From positions 1 through 47,139 of the forward strand of contig NZ_ALMY01000087.1 in NCBI RefSeq assembly GCF_000440115.1: 47,139 nucleotides of DNA. The letters are read 5' to 3'. A program made the translations under genes and the position numbers. The stretch comes from Streptococcus suis YS56. Its GTDB lineage: Bacteria; Bacillota; Bacilli; Lactobacillales; Streptococcaceae. The notes beneath the pieces were generated by a model that saw only the letters and a program-made list of their open reading frames with translations, did not search any database and had not been told where the DNA came from. Positions within the stretch are counted from its first letter, which is position 1. Each line of letters begins with the position of its first letter. Below, piece after piece: positions 22,287 to 30,662 of the stretch.

Positions 22287-23669
22287 ATGGCTATTGAAAT
22301 CATTATGCCTAAGCTCGGTGTGGACATGCAAGAAGGTGAAATCATCGAGTGGAAAAAACAAGAGGGCGATTTTGTCAACGAAGGCGACGTCATCTTGGAA
22401 ATGATGTCTGACAAGACCAGCATGGAGCTGGAAGCAGAAGAGTCAGGCGTCCTATTGAAAATTGTTCACGGAAACGGTGCTACCGTTCCTGTAACAGAAG
22501 TCATTGCCTACATCGGTGCAGAAGGTGAAACAGTCGAAGTCGGTAGTGCTCCGGCTGTTGAACCAGCAGCGGCTATTGAAGAAGTACCTGCAGGTCGTAC
22601 ACCAGTCATCGTTGCTCCTGCAGCTGCTGCCAAACCACAAGGTGGTGGCAAGGTGCGCGCTACTCCAGCTGCGCGTAAGTTGGCGCGTGAGCTTGGTATT
22701 GACTTGGGTCTTGTTCCAGGAACAGGTGCTAACGGTCGTGTCCACAAGGTTGACGTCGAAGACTTCAAGGGAGCAGCTCCAAAAGCAACTCCGCTTGCAG
22801 CCCGTATTGCAGCAGACCAAGGTGTTGACTTGTCAACCCTTGCAGGTTCAGGTGTCAACGGTAAGATTGTCAAGAACGACGTTCTTGCAGTACTTGCTCC
22901 GGCTGCTGTAGAAACTGCTGCTCCAGCACCGAAAGCAGAAGAAAAACCAGCTAAAGAATTGCCAGAAGGCGTTGAAATCATCAAGATGAGCCCAATGCGT
23001 AAGGCAATTTCAAAAGGTATGGTCAACTCTTACTTGACAGCTCCAACCTTTACGCTTAACTACGATATCGACATGACCAACCTTATTGCACTTCGTAAGC
23101 AAGTCCTTGAGCCAATCATGAACAAGACTGGTTTGAAAGTAACCTTTACAGACTTGATTGGTCTTGCGGTTGTTCGTACTTTGATGAAAGAAGAACACCG
23201 TTACATGAACGCATCTTTGATTAACGATGCACAAGAAATCGAATTACACAAGTTCGTCAACCTTGGTATCGCAGTAGGTCTAGATGATGGCTTGGTGGTG
23301 CCAGTTGTTCACGGCGCAGATAAGATGAGCTTGTCTGACTTTGTGGTGGCTTCGAAAGATGTCATCAAGAAGGCTCAATCTGGTAAGTTGAAGGGGGCTG
23401 AAATGTCAGGTTCGACCTTCTCTATCACCAACTTGGGTATGTTTGGTACTAAAACCTTTAACCCAATCATCAACCAACCAAACTCAGCAATCCTTGGTGT
23501 AGCATCAACTGTTCAAACACCAGTTGTTATCGACGGCGAAATCAAAATCCGTCCAATCATGGCACTCTGCTTGACCATCGACCACCGTATCATTGATGGT
23601 ATGAATGGTGCTAAGTTCATGGTTGACTTGAAGAACTTGCTGGAAAACCCATTGGAATTGTTGATCTGA
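22287..23669 (+). CDS. pdhC: Dihydrolipoamide acetyltransferase (E2)
   Basis: A 460-residue E2. Residues 1-88 are a lipoyl domain with the modified Lys43 in SDKTS; two tandem peripheral-subunit-binding domains follow (RATPAARKLARELGIDL near 130, and KATPLAARIAADQGVDL near 172); the catalytic domain ends with DHRIIDG, whose His and Asp are the acyltransferase residues. Start ATG 22287; an upstream TTG frame extension is part of the hairpin element. The lipoyl domain is nearly identical to the one at the front of lpdA. Forms the complex core and transfers acetyl groups to CoA. Confidence 0.95.
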   Translation: MAIEIIMPKLGVDMQEGEIIEWKKQEGDFVNEGDVILEMMSDKTSMELEAEESGVLLKIVHGNGATVPVTEVIAYIGAEGETVEVGSAPAVEPAAAIEEVPAGRTPVIVAPAAAAKPQGGGKVRATPAARKLARELGIDLGLVPGTGANGRVHKVDVEDFKGAAPKATPLAARIAADQGVDLSTLAGSGVNGKIVKNDVLAVLAPAAVETAAPAPKAEEKPAKELPEGVEIIKMSPMRKAISKGMVNSYLTAPTFTLNYDIDMTNLIALRKQVLEPIMNKTGLKVTFTDLIGLAVVRTLMKEEHRYMNASLINDAQEIELHKFVNLGIAVGLDDGLVVPVVHGADKMSLSDFVVASKDVIKKAQSGKLKGAEMSGSTFSITNLGMFGTKTFNPIINQPNSAILGVASTVQTPVVIDGEIKIRPIMALCLTIDHRIIDGMNGAKFMVDLKNLLENPLELLI

Positions 23670-23674
23670 GATAA

Positions 23675-23782
23675 GATGCAAAAGGCGTTAAGAAAACCGT
23701 ATGAAAATAGGAAATCAACGATGTGCCTTGAGGCACGAGGCGATTTATCTTTTTCAATAGGTTTTTAGCCTGTGCTCAATTT
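23675..23782 (-). repeat. Covarying hairpin element, reversed copy 3
   Basis: Read on the minus strand: GCAC-AGGC-TAAAAAC ... GTTTTCTTAAC-GCCT-TTTGCATC. The interior (AAAAAGATAAATCGCC, GTGCCTCAAGGCAC, TTTCCTATTTTCA) resembles uvrA unit 2. It lacks the AAAGGA that precedes the forward copies, in line with no gene start on that side. Confidence 0.8.
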
Positions 23783-23802
23783 GGTAAAGAGAAAAAATAA
23801 AG

Positions 23803-23938
23803 AAAGGATGTAGAACGAGTTCGTGACATTTGAACACGAACTAAATGCTTCGGAATTTAGATAGTCCGCCTTGGATGCAAGCATCCTTCGTTGGACTCCT
23901 AAAATTCTGTCGCATTTGACGTTCTTTGTATCATAACT
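23803..23938 (+). promoter_or_regulatory. Shine-Dalgarno plus covarying hairpin in front of lpdA
   Basis: AAAGGA (23803-23808), a 25-base insertion not seen before pdhC, then ACAC-GAAC-TAAATGC (23834-23848) and a stem closing with GCATTTGAC-GTTC-TTTGTATC before ATG 23939. The insertion contains AGTTCGTG (23818-23825), which can pair with CACGAACT (23835-23842) and so compete with the main stem. No other Shine-Dalgarno lies before the ATG. Confidence 0.65.
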
Positions 23939-25699
23939 ATGGCAATTGAAATTATTATGCCGAAACTTGGTGTAGATATGCAAGAAGGCGAAATCATCGA
24001 GTGGAAAAAACAAGAGGGTGATTTTGTCAACGAAGGTGATGTTATCTTGGAGATGATGTCAGACAAGACAAGTATGGAATTGGAAGCGGAAGAATCAGGT
24101 GTTCTTTTGAAAATTGTTCACGGTAACGGTGCAACTGTTCCTGTAACTGAAGTCATTGCTTACCTTGGTGCAGAAGGTGAAACAGTTGAAGTGGGTGCTG
24201 CACCTGCTCCAGCTGAAGTTGCTCAAGCAACTGCTGACTTGAAGGCGGCTGGTTTGGAAGTACCTGCAGCTCCTGCAGCAGCTCTACAAGCTCCTAAGGC
24301 TGAATTGGCAGCTGATGAGTACGACATGGTTGTTGTCGGTGGTGGTCCTGCTGGTTACTATGCCGCTATTCGTGGTGCTCAATTGGGCGGTAAAATCGCT
24401 ATCGTTGAGAAATCAGAATTTGGTGGTACCTGCTTGAACAAGGGTTGTATCCCAACTAAGACCTACCTTAAGAACGCTGAAATCCTTGACGGCTTGAAGA
24501 TTGCGGCTGAGCGTGGTATTAATCTTGCTTCAACTAACTACACCGTTGATATGGACAAGACAGTTGACTTCAAGAACAAGGTTGTGAAGACATTGACTGG
24601 TGGCGTTCAAGGTCTCTTGAAAGCTAACAAGGTAACGATCTTCAACGGTCTTGGTCAAGTAAACCCTGACAAGACTGTTGTCATTGGCGACAAGGTTATC
24701 AAAGGTCGTAGCATCATCCTTGCAACAGGTTCTAAAGTATCACGCATCAACATCCCAGGTATTGATTCTAAGCTGGTATTGACTTCTGACGATATCCTTG
24801 ACTTGCGTGAAATTCCTAAGTCACTCACTGTTATGGGTGGTGGCGTAGTCGGTGTGGAACTTGGTCTGGTTTACGCATCATACGGTACAGAAGTAACCGT
24901 TGTTGAAATGGCTGACCGTATCATTCCAGGTATGGACCGCGAAGTGTCTGTTGAATTGCAAAAAGTCCTTTCTAAGAAAGGTATGAAATTCTTGACTTCT
25001 GTTGGTGTATCTGAAATCGTTGAAGCTAACAACCAATTGACTATCAAGTTGAATGACGGCTCAGAAATCGTTTCTGAAAAAGCCCTTCTTTCAATCGGTC
25101 GTGTACCACAATTGGCTGGTCTTGAAAATCTTAACCTTGAATTGGACCGCGGTCGTATCAAGGTCAACGAATACCAAGAAACTTCTATCCCAGGCATCTA
25201 CGCACCAGGTGATGTCAACGGTACGAAGATGTTGGCACACGCTGCTTACCGTATGGGTGAAGTGGCAGCTGAAAATGCGATCCACGGTAACCACCATAAA
25301 GCTAAATTGGACTTCACACCAGCAGCGGTTTACACACACCCAGAAATCGCTATGGTTGGTTTGACAGAAGACCAAGCTATCGAGAAATACGGTAAAGAAA
25401 ACATCCTTATCGGTCGCAACAGCTTCACTGGTAACGGTCGTGCCATTGCTTCTAACGAAGCACATGGTTTCGTAAAAGTTATCGCTGAGAAGAAATACCA
25501 TGAAATCCTTGGTGTTCACATCATCGGTCCAGTTGCAGCTGAAATGATCAACGAAGCAGCAACCATCATGGAATCTGAGTTGACAGTTGACGACGTGGCA
25601 GCATCAATCCACGGTCACCCAACCTTCTCAGAAGTAATGTACGAAGCCTTCCTTGATGTTCTGGGTGTTGCGATTCACAACCCACCAAAACGGAAATAA
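23939..25699 (+). CDS. lpdA: Dihydrolipoamide dehydrogenase (E3) with N-terminal lipoyl domain
   Basis: A 586-residue E3. Residues 1-88 are a lipoyl domain (Lys43), followed by an Ala/Pro linker to about 125, then the flavoprotein: FAD-binding VVVGGGPAG at about 131-139, redox pair in GGTCLNKGC (Cys165, Cys170), NAD-binding GGGVVGVELG near 300, and the C-terminal HGHPTFSE with the catalytic His. It re-oxidises the lipoyl arms and makes NADH. The extra lipoyl domain lengthens it by about 110 residues over the usual 470. Confidence 0.96.
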   Translation: MAIEIIMPKLGVDMQEGEIIEWKKQEGDFVNEGDVILEMMSDKTSMELEAEESGVLLKIVHGNGATVPVTEVIAYLGAEGETVEVGAAPAPAEVAQATADLKAAGLEVPAAPAAALQAPKAELAADEYDMVVVGGGPAGYYAAIRGAQLGGKIAIVEKSEFGGTCLNKGCIPTKTYLKNAEILDGLKIAAERGINLASTNYTVDMDKTVDFKNKVVKTLTGGVQGLLKANKVTIFNGLGQVNPDKTVVIGDKVIKGRSIILATGSKVSRINIPGIDSKLVLTSDDILDLREIPKSLTVMGGGVVGVELGLVYASYGTEVTVVEMADRIIPGMDREVSVELQKVLSKKGMKFLTSVGVSEIVEANNQLTIKLNDGSEIVSEKALLSIGRVPQLAGLENLNLELDRGRIKVNEYQETSIPGIYAPGDVNGTKMLAHAAYRMGEVAAENAIHGNHHKAKLDFTPAAVYTHPEIAMVGLTEDQAIEKYGKENILIGRNSFTGNGRAIASNEAHGFVKVIAEKKYHEILGVHIIGPVAAEMINEAATIMESELTVDDVAASIHGHPTFSEVMYEAFLDVLGVAIHNPPKRK

Positions 25700-25721
25700 T
25701 AAGAGCGTCTAAAATACAATA

Positions 25722-25750
25722 GAAAGACAAGTCTTGTGGCTTGTCTTTTG
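25722..25750 (+). terminator. Terminator of the pdh operon
   Basis: AAAGACAAG, loop TCTTGTGG, CTTGTCTTTT, followed by GTTA. The lplA promoter overlaps its 3' arm. Confidence 0.75.
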
Positions 25751-25769
25751 TTATCGTTTCCACTATAAT
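25741..25769 (+). promoter_or_regulatory. Promoter of lplA
   Basis: TTGTCT (25741-25746), 17 bases, TATAAT (25764-25769), 30 bases before ATG 25800. Confidence 0.75.
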
Positions 25770-25799
25770 AAAAATTAGTTAACAATAAAGGAGTTTTGC

Positions 25800-26789
25800 A
25801 TGAAATACATTGTAAATAACAGCAATGACCCAGCTTATAACATTGCCCTCGAAGCCTACGCTTTCAAGGAATTAACAGATATTGACGAAATTTTTATTCT
25901 CTGGATTAATGAGCCTGCCATCATTATCGGTAAGCACCAGAATGCTATTGAAGAAATCAACAAGGAATTCACAGACGAAAAGGGCATCCATGTTGTTCGC
26001 CGTCTGTCAGGTGGTGGCGCTGTCTATCATGACCTCAACAACCTCAACTACACCATTATCTCTAACAAGGCAGACGAGGGAGCTTTTGATTTCAAAACCT
26101 TCTCCAAGCCAGTTATCGATACTCTGGCAACACTAGGTGTAGAAGCCAACTTTACTGGCCGTAATGACCTGGAAATCGATGGTAAGAAAATCTGTGGTAA
26201 TGCCCAAGCCTATGCCAAAGGACGTATGATGCACCACGGTTGCTTGCTCTTTGATGTGGATATGTCAGTCCTCGCAAGTGCCCTCAAGGTCAGCAAGGAC
26301 AAGATTGAATCCAAGGGTGTCAAGTCAGTCCGTGCCCGCGTGACCAATATCAATAACGAATTGCCAGAGAAGATGACGATTTTGGACTTCAAAGATGCTA
26401 TCCTCAACCAGATGAAGCAAGAATATCCAGATATGGACGAGTATGTCTTGTCAGAAGGTGACTTGGCTCGTATCAAAGAAATCCGTGATACCCAGTTTGC
26501 GACATGGGATTGGACCTACGGTCAAACACCAGAATATACAGTGGAGCGTAGCGTTCGTTACCCAGCAGGTAAAATCACAACCTACATCAAGGCCGAAAAA
26601 TCTGTTATCGAATCCATCAAGATTTACGGAGACTTCTTCGGTATTGGTGATGTGTCAGACATTGAAGACTTGCTGGTTGGCACCCGCTATGAATACGCAG
26701 ATGTTCTTGCCAAATTGCAAGAAATCGACACCACACAGTACTTCTCACGCATGACAACAGAAGAAGTAGCCAAAGCGATTGTGGCTTAA
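25800..26789 (+). CDS. lplA: Lipoate-protein ligase A
   Basis: A 329-residue LplA: the lipoyl-AMP binding RRLSGGGAVYHDLNNLNYT (about residues 68-86), NDLEIDGKKICGNAQ (about 122-136) and the C-terminal LplA-C domain of bacterial lipoate ligases. It activates free lipoate with ATP and transfers it to the lipoyl lysines, so the product serves PdhC and LpdA encoded upstream. AAAGGAG precedes ATG 25800. Own promoter, short terminator at 26797. Confidence 0.95.
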   Translation: MKYIVNNSNDPAYNIALEAYAFKELTDIDEIFILWINEPAIIIGKHQNAIEEINKEFTDEKGIHVVRRLSGGGAVYHDLNNLNYTIISNKADEGAFDFKTFSKPVIDTLATLGVEANFTGRNDLEIDGKKICGNAQAYAKGRMMHHGCLLFDVDMSVLASALKVSKDKIESKGVKSVRARVTNINNELPEKMTILDFKDAILNQMKQEYPDMDEYVLSEGDLARIKEIRDTQFATWDWTYGQTPEYTVERSVRYPAGKITTYIKAEKSVIESIKIYGDFFGIGDVSDIEDLLVGTRYEYADVLAKLQEIDTTQYFSRMTTEEVAKAIVA

Positions 26790-26796
26790 TCTATCA

Positions 26797-26825
26797 GACT
26801 GTCCATGAACTTGGATAGTCTTTTC
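26797..26825 (+). terminator. Terminator after lplA
   Basis: ACTGTCCA, short loop, TGGATAGT with one wobble pair, followed by a T-rich stretch (TTTTCTTT). Confidence 0.6.
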
Positions 26826-26859
26826 TTTCGTGAAATTGTTTTCAGTAAGCTGTTTTCAC

Positions 26860-26887
26860 TTGCACATTTTCTATATTATGGTATAAT
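26860..26887 (+). promoter_or_regulatory. Promoter of rpsF-ssb-rpsR
   Basis: TTGCAC (26860-26865), 16 bases, TATAAT (26882-26887). Confidence 0.75.
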
Positions 26888-26895
26888 TATTTTCT

Positions 26896-26932
26896 GTGAG
26901 TATCCCTCACTTACTCGTGGCTAGACCATGAG
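26896..26932 (+). promoter_or_regulatory. rpsF leader hairpins, possible S6:S18 autoregulatory site
   Basis: GTGAG-TATCC-CTCAC (26896-26910) and CTCGTGG-CTAGA-CCATGAG (26914-26932) lie between the promoter and the AAAGGAGG of rpsF. In many bacteria the rpsF leader binds the S6:S18 complex; this one sits in the right place, but I cannot assign the motif bases with certainty. Confidence 0.5.
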
Positions 26933-26960
26933 TCATTAGACCAAAAGGAGGAACATATCA

Positions 26961-27251
26961 ATGGCTAAATACGAAATTCTTTATATTATTCGTCCAAACA
27001 TTGAAGAAGAAGCTAAAAACGCTTTGGTAGCACGCTTTGACTCTATCTTGACTGACAACGGTGCAACTATCGTTGAATCAAAAGCATGGGAAAAACGTCG
27101 CCTTGCATACGAAATCAAAGATTTCCGCGAAGGTTTGTACCACATCGTTAACGTTGAAGCTAACAACGATGAAGCTCTTAAAGAGTTTGACCGTTTGTCA
27201 AAAATCAACGGCGACATTCTTCGTCACATGATTGTCAAACTTGACGCGTAA
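26961..27251 (+). CDS. rpsF: 30S ribosomal protein S6
   Basis: A 96-residue S6 ([16 protein letters not shown], then [23 protein letters not shown] and RHMIVKL). It binds S18 on the central domain of 16S rRNA. The AAAGGAGGAA ribosome binding site precedes ATG 26961; ssb follows after 11 bases. The order S6-SSB-S18 is conserved in Firmicutes. Confidence 0.97.
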   Translation: MAKYEILYIIRPNIEEEAKNALVARFDSILTDNGATIVESKAWEKRRLAYEIKDFREGLYHIVNVEANNDEALKEFDRLSKINGDILRHMIVKLDA

Positions 27252-27262
27252 GAAGGTGTTGT

Positions 27263-27757
27263 ATGATTAATAATGTAGTATTGGTTGGTCGTATGACCCG
27301 TGATGCAGAACTTCGTTATACTCCGTCTAACCAAGCTGTTGCGACTTTTACTTTGGCGGTTAACCGCAATTTTAAAAATCAAAACGGTGAGCGTGAAGCG
27401 GATTTTATCAACGTAGTCATTTGGCGTCAACAAGCTGAGAATTTGGCGAATTGGGCTAAGAAAGGTGCTCTGATTGGTGTTACAGGTCGTATCCAGACTC
27501 GTAGCTATGATAATCAGCAAGGGCAGCGTGTCTACGTTACTGAGGTAGTTGCAGAAAGTTTCCAACTCTTGGAAAGCCGTACTGCCCGTGAAGGTCAAGG
27601 TGGAGGCTATTCAGCTGGCAACTCGTTTGCTGGAGGAAATGACTATAACTCACCTTATCAAGCACCTGCACAATCTACACCAAACTTCGCTCGAGAAGAA
27701 AGTCCATTTGGAGCAAGCAATCCAATGGATATATCAGACGATGACCTACCATTCTAG
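27263..27757 (+). CDS. ssb: Single-stranded DNA-binding protein
   Basis: A 164-residue SSB: OB fold in residues 1-110 ([37 protein letters not shown]), a Gly/Ser/Gln-rich linker, and the acidic tip DISDDDLPF that binds repair proteins. It protects single-stranded DNA in replication, repair and recombination. AGAAGGTG precedes ATG 27263. Confidence 0.97.
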   Translation: MINNVVLVGRMTRDAELRYTPSNQAVATFTLAVNRNFKNQNGEREADFINVVIWRQQAENLANWAKKGALIGVTGRIQTRSYDNQQGQRVYVTEVVAESFQLLESRTAREGQGGGYSAGNSFAGGNDYNSPYQAPAQSTPNFAREESPFGASNPMDISDDDLPF

Positions 27758-27789
27758 GTCTGAAAATAATAATATAAAGGAGAACACAC

Positions 27790-28029
27790 ATGGCTCAACA
27801 ACGTCGTGGCGGTTTCAAACGCCGTAAAAAAGTTGACTATATCGCAGCTAACAAAATTGAATATGTTGATTACAAAGATACTGAGCTTCTTAGCCGTTTC
27901 ATTTCTGAACGTGGAAAAATCCTTCCACGCCGTGTAACTGGAACTTCAGCTAAAAACCAACGTAAAGTAACAACAGCTATCAAACGTGCTCGCGTAATGG
28001 CATTGCTACCATTCGTAAACGAAGATTAA
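27790..28029 (+). CDS. rpsR: 30S ribosomal protein S18
   Basis: A 79-residue S18 ([62 protein letters not shown]). Normal length. AAAGGAGA precedes ATG 27790. The four-cysteine zinc form is not used. A terminator-like array follows. Confidence 0.97.
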   Translation: MAQQRRGGFKRRKKVDYIAANKIEYVDYKDTELLSRFISERGKILPRRVTGTSAKNQRKVTTAIKRARVMALLPFVNED

Positions 28030-28030
28030 A

Positions 28031-28460
28031 AAAATGGTCCAGTGGACCATTTTTTCATGAGCTCGGAAATTAGAAGGCGAATCAAGACCCTGACGGGTCT
28101 TTTTAGCTTACGACTCTTTTTAGCTTACGACCTAGAAGCTGGAAAGGCGCAATCGCCCTGTGTGGCGATTTTTTCTTGCGCTCTGGAAATGTGAAAAGCG
28201 CAATAAGAGTATGGACTGTTTTTTCATGAGCTCGGAAATTAGAAGGTGAATTGAGACCCTGACGGGTCTTTTTAGCTTGCGCTATGAAAATGTGAAATGC
28301 GCAATAGCGAGAGCGGGTTATTTTTCATGAGCTTGAAAATGAGAAAGCGAGTAATTGTCTGGTGGATTGAAACAGTCTGGGGATAGACTGTTTCAACCCG
28401 AGCCAAGAAAAAATAAAGCGAGTTACAGTCTGTGGCTAGACTGTTTCAACGGCTTGCTTA
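28031..28460 (+). repeat. Tandem array of terminator-like hairpins after rpsR
   Basis: About eight units of roughly 50 bases. Each has a GC hairpin followed by a T run: AATGGTCC-agt-GGACCATTTTTT, AGACCC-tgac-GGGTCTTTTT (twice), ATCGCC-ctgtgt-GGCGATTTTTT, and others, separated by recurring linkers (CATGAGCTCGGAAATTAGAAG, TTGCGCT...AGCGCAA). The linkers themselves form hairpins such as TTGCGCT/AGCGCAA. The last two units (near 28370-28460) carry the GAAACAGTCT/AGACTGTTTC hairpin also present in repeat family B. No gene in 28030-28540. Confidence 0.85.
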
Positions 28461-28503
28461 GAATACGAAAGTATATTGAGTATTCAGATTATCGTATAGA
28501 TAA

Positions 28504-28536
28504 ACAAAAGCGACTGGAATATTCCAATCGCTTTGT
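28504..28536. terminator. Terminator of the DUF1129 gene (bidirectional)
   Basis: AAAGCGAcTGGAATATTCCAaTCGCTTT is a near-perfect inverted repeat with T-rich sequence on both sides. Confidence 0.75.
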
Positions 28537-28540
28537 TTTA

Positions 28541-29197
28541 TTATTGAACTGGGGACATGGCATTGCGAATGTTATATTTCTTTTTCAAGAGGTAGCGTGC
28601 ACCGAAAGCAGCAGCTCCGATAAGAATAGTAACAAGCGGAGGGAGAACTGGGTTAAAAGCGGCCGGAATCAGTGCTGCCAGAATGAAAACGACTGACCAA
28701 GCCAGAGTAGCAAGTCCGAGAAAAGCGATAGCTTTCAGCAATTTAGGGCGTTGCCCAGTTTTAATTTGTTCTCTGTAAACGAAATGGTACATCAAGTACA
28801 TCCCTGCACCAACACCGAAACCGATAACTAAGAGGGTAAAGAATCCATATTGGGCACCTTGTCCTAACAGGTTCATCAAGCCATTGATACCAGCGATGAT
28901 AGCCAGCATAAAGAGACTAGAATCCAGCCACATCAACCATGGATTTTCATTGTATTCCACTTGGTCTTTCTTTTCCTGTTCAGAAATTGTCTTACTAGCA
29001 GCCCACTCACTGGGTGCTCCATAGAGATTGCGGGCAGTCACGCCAGTTTTTTGCTTTTCAATGATAGTTGGTAAAATTTCTTCCAAGAGTTCTTTGATTT
29101 CGCTATCAGACTTTCCATCTTTAATCAGTTGGTTGGTCGCAATATGGATAAATTCTTGGTTCTTTTTTGTTAATCCGTTGATTTCTGTAAATGACAT
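28541..29197 (-). CDS. DUF1129 family membrane protein
   Basis: A 218-residue protein: an N-terminal soluble helical part (FTEINGLTKKNQEFIHIATNQL, about 1-60) followed by four hydrophobic segments (about 90-110, 120-140, 160-180, 185-205). The shape matches the DUF1129/YhaI-type streptococcal membrane proteins commonly encoded next to corA. AAGGAG precedes ATG 29197. It lies 15 bases after the corA stop, so both are one leftward transcript. Function unknown. Confidence 0.85.
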   Translation of the reverse strand: MSFTEINGLTKKNQEFIHIATNQLIKDGKSDSEIKELLEEILPTIIEKQKTGVTARNLYGAPSEWAASKTISEQEKKDQVEYNENPWLMWLDSSLFMLAIIAGINGLMNLLGQGAQYGFFTLLVIGFGVGAGMYLMYHFVYREQIKTGQRPKLLKAIAFLGLATLAWSVVFILAALIPAAFNPVLPPLVTILIGAAAFGARYLLKKKYNIRNAMSPVQ

Positions 29198-29212
29198 GTT
29201 AATCTCCTTAGG

Positions 29213-30157
29213 TTAAAACCATCTCTTACGGATGAAGTAGAAGGTGAGTGATAGGCTGATTGCAAATGCGAAGAGGATAATCCACCAAAAAGCATAGGGA
29301 ATATCGTTAAAAGGAATGATGTTGTCCTTAAAGTTCATACCGTATGCGGAGAAGACCATGGTTGGGATAGAGAGAACGATTGTCACTAATGCCAAGGTTT
29401 TCATGATGGTATTCTGGTTGTTAGAAATGATAGAAGCAAAGGCATGGGTCATAGAGTTCAGGATGGAACCATAGATGTCTGCCATCTCAATGGCCTGTTG
29501 GGTTTCAACCAGGGTGTCTTCCAACAAATCTTCGTCTTCTTCGTATTTTCGTAATAGGCGAGAAGAAGAAGCCAGTTTCTTGACCAACCGCTCGTTGGTT
29601 TTCAGGGAAGCCTTGAAATAGACAATGGTTTTTTCCAATTCCATGAGTACAATTAATTCTTCATTTCGAGTGGCCTCATGGAGTTGCTTCTCAATCTCTT
29701 CGCTCTTTCTGTCAATGGTCCGTAGGGCTGACAAGTAGAGTTGGGCATTGCGGTAGAGAATTTGGAAAACGAAACGAGACTTCATGAAAGTGAAGAAATT
29801 CCGTAGACGACGATGGATAAACTGCTCAAACAGTGGCAATGGTTCCAAACAAGTCGTGATAATCGCATCATCTGTTAGAATAATTCCCAAAGGAATAGTA
29901 ATATAATATGTCTTGTTGTTTCGTTCTTCAAGAATTGGGACGTCGACCAGGATGAGCGTATAGTCATCTTCGACGGTGATACGAGAGGATTCTTCCGCAT
30001 CGAGTGGTGCTCGCAGGTCAGCGATGTCAATTTTATAGTGCTCAGCCACTTCCATAGACTCGCTCTGGGAGGGGTTGACCAAATTAATCCAAGCCCCTGG
30101 TTCAAAGGTTTGAATTTCTTCTAAATCAGTCATGGTTGATAGAAAAATTTGTTTCAT
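29213..30157 (-). CDS. corA: CorA family magnesium transporter
   Basis: A 314-residue CorA. A large N-terminal cytoplasmic domain is followed by two C-terminal transmembrane helices with the signature YGMNFKDN near residue 275 (the family GMN motif) and a basic C-terminal tail (RKRWF). It forms pentamers that admit Mg2+ or Co2+. GGAGG precedes ATG 30157. A 16-base perfect palindrome lies immediately upstream, between the promoter and the start codon. Confidence 0.93.
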   Translation of the reverse strand: MKQIFLSTMTDLEEIQTFEPGAWINLVNPSQSESMEVAEHYKIDIADLRAPLDAEESSRITVEDDYTLILVDVPILEERNNKTYYITIPLGIILTDDAIITTCLEPLPLFEQFIHRRLRNFFTFMKSRFVFQILYRNAQLYLSALRTIDRKSEEIEKQLHEATRNEELIVLMELEKTIVYFKASLKTNERLVKKLASSSRLLRKYEEDEDLLEDTLVETQQAIEMADIYGSILNSMTHAFASIISNNQNTIMKTLALVTIVLSIPTMVFSAYGMNFKDNIIPFNDIPYAFWWIILFAFAISLSLTFYFIRKRWF

Positions 30158-30180
30158 ATCTTTGCCCTCCTTTTATCTTT

Positions 30181-30209
30181 GTTGCGTTAACGCAACCTCT
30201 ATTATACCA
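30181..30209 (-). promoter_or_regulatory. corA promoter and palindromic operator
   Basis: On the minus strand an extended -10 (TGG, TATAAT at plus 30201-30206) is followed by GTTGCGTTAACGCAAC (30181-30196), a perfect 16-base palindrome covering the expected transcription start, with the AAAGGAGG of corA next. It has operator-like size and position; the protein is unknown. Confidence 0.6.
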
Positions 30210-30247
30210 AAAAATGTGCAGTTTCGGAAAGGTTTTATATAGAAATG

Positions 30248-30256
30248 TGATATAAT
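30248..30256 (+). promoter_or_regulatory. Probable uvrA promoter, extended -10
   Basis: TGA followed by TATAAT (30251-30256). It would give a leader of about 510 bases containing three hairpin units. Confidence 0.5.
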
Positions 30257-30329
30257 ATGTAGACATTTAAGCGAATAAGTTGTACGGATTTTTCCTTGTT
30301 CCGTATACCATAGCTTATAGCCTCTTAAG

Positions 30330-30542
30330 AAAGGAAATGAACACGCCCTAAACGCTGTGTGAAAAATTGCTGGTTTCTTCATGTTTAAGCATGTGGAACT
30401 GGCTTCTGCGTCGTAGACATCTGTACTTTCTTCGGTTTTCAACCTGTGAAAGCACTAGTTGTCTTGACGGGGGTGCGTCTTCGAAATCACAGATTTCGGA
30501 CTTACCGCCTATTTTCACCTTACGTTTTACGGGCTCTGTATC
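30330..30542 (+). repeat. Covarying hairpin element, uvrA unit 1
   Basis: AAAGGA (30330-30335), then ACAC-GCCC-TAAACGC ... ACGTTTTAC-GGGC-TCTGTATC (GGGC 30531-30534). Its interior is similar to the reversed copy at 20510-20684. Confidence 0.85.
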
Positions 30543-30547
30543 TTTAG

Positions 30548-30658
30548 AAAGGAATTGAACACGGGCTAAATGCAGTGTCAAAAAGATAAACTTCCTTGTG
30601 TCTTTCAGACACATCGTCAGTTTCCTATTTTGACTGTGCATTTGACGCCCTTTGTATC
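30548..30658 (+). repeat. Covarying hairpin element, uvrA unit 2
   Basis: AAAGGA (30548-30553), ACAC-GGGC-TAAATGC ... TGCATTTGAC-GCCC-TTTGTATC. The stem continues inward (GTCAAAA/TTTTGAC, AAACT/AGTTT, TGTGTCT/AGACACA). Confidence 0.85.
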
Positions 30659-30662
30659 TTAG

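Noticed and set aside
22452..23026. Open frames antisense to pdhC (Ala/Pro-rich)
   Set aside because: They are shadows of the Ala/Pro linkers of pdhC; no independent signals.
26914..26932. Firm annotation of the S6:S18 RNA motif
   Set aside because: The hairpin lies in the right place, but I could not identify the conserved bulge bases with confidence, so it is kept as a tentative feature.
28031..28460. CRISPR-like array of regularly spaced repeats
   Set aside because: The repeats are hairpins with T runs and vary in sequence, spacers are also repeated, and no cas genes are near. It is better described as a terminator-like array.
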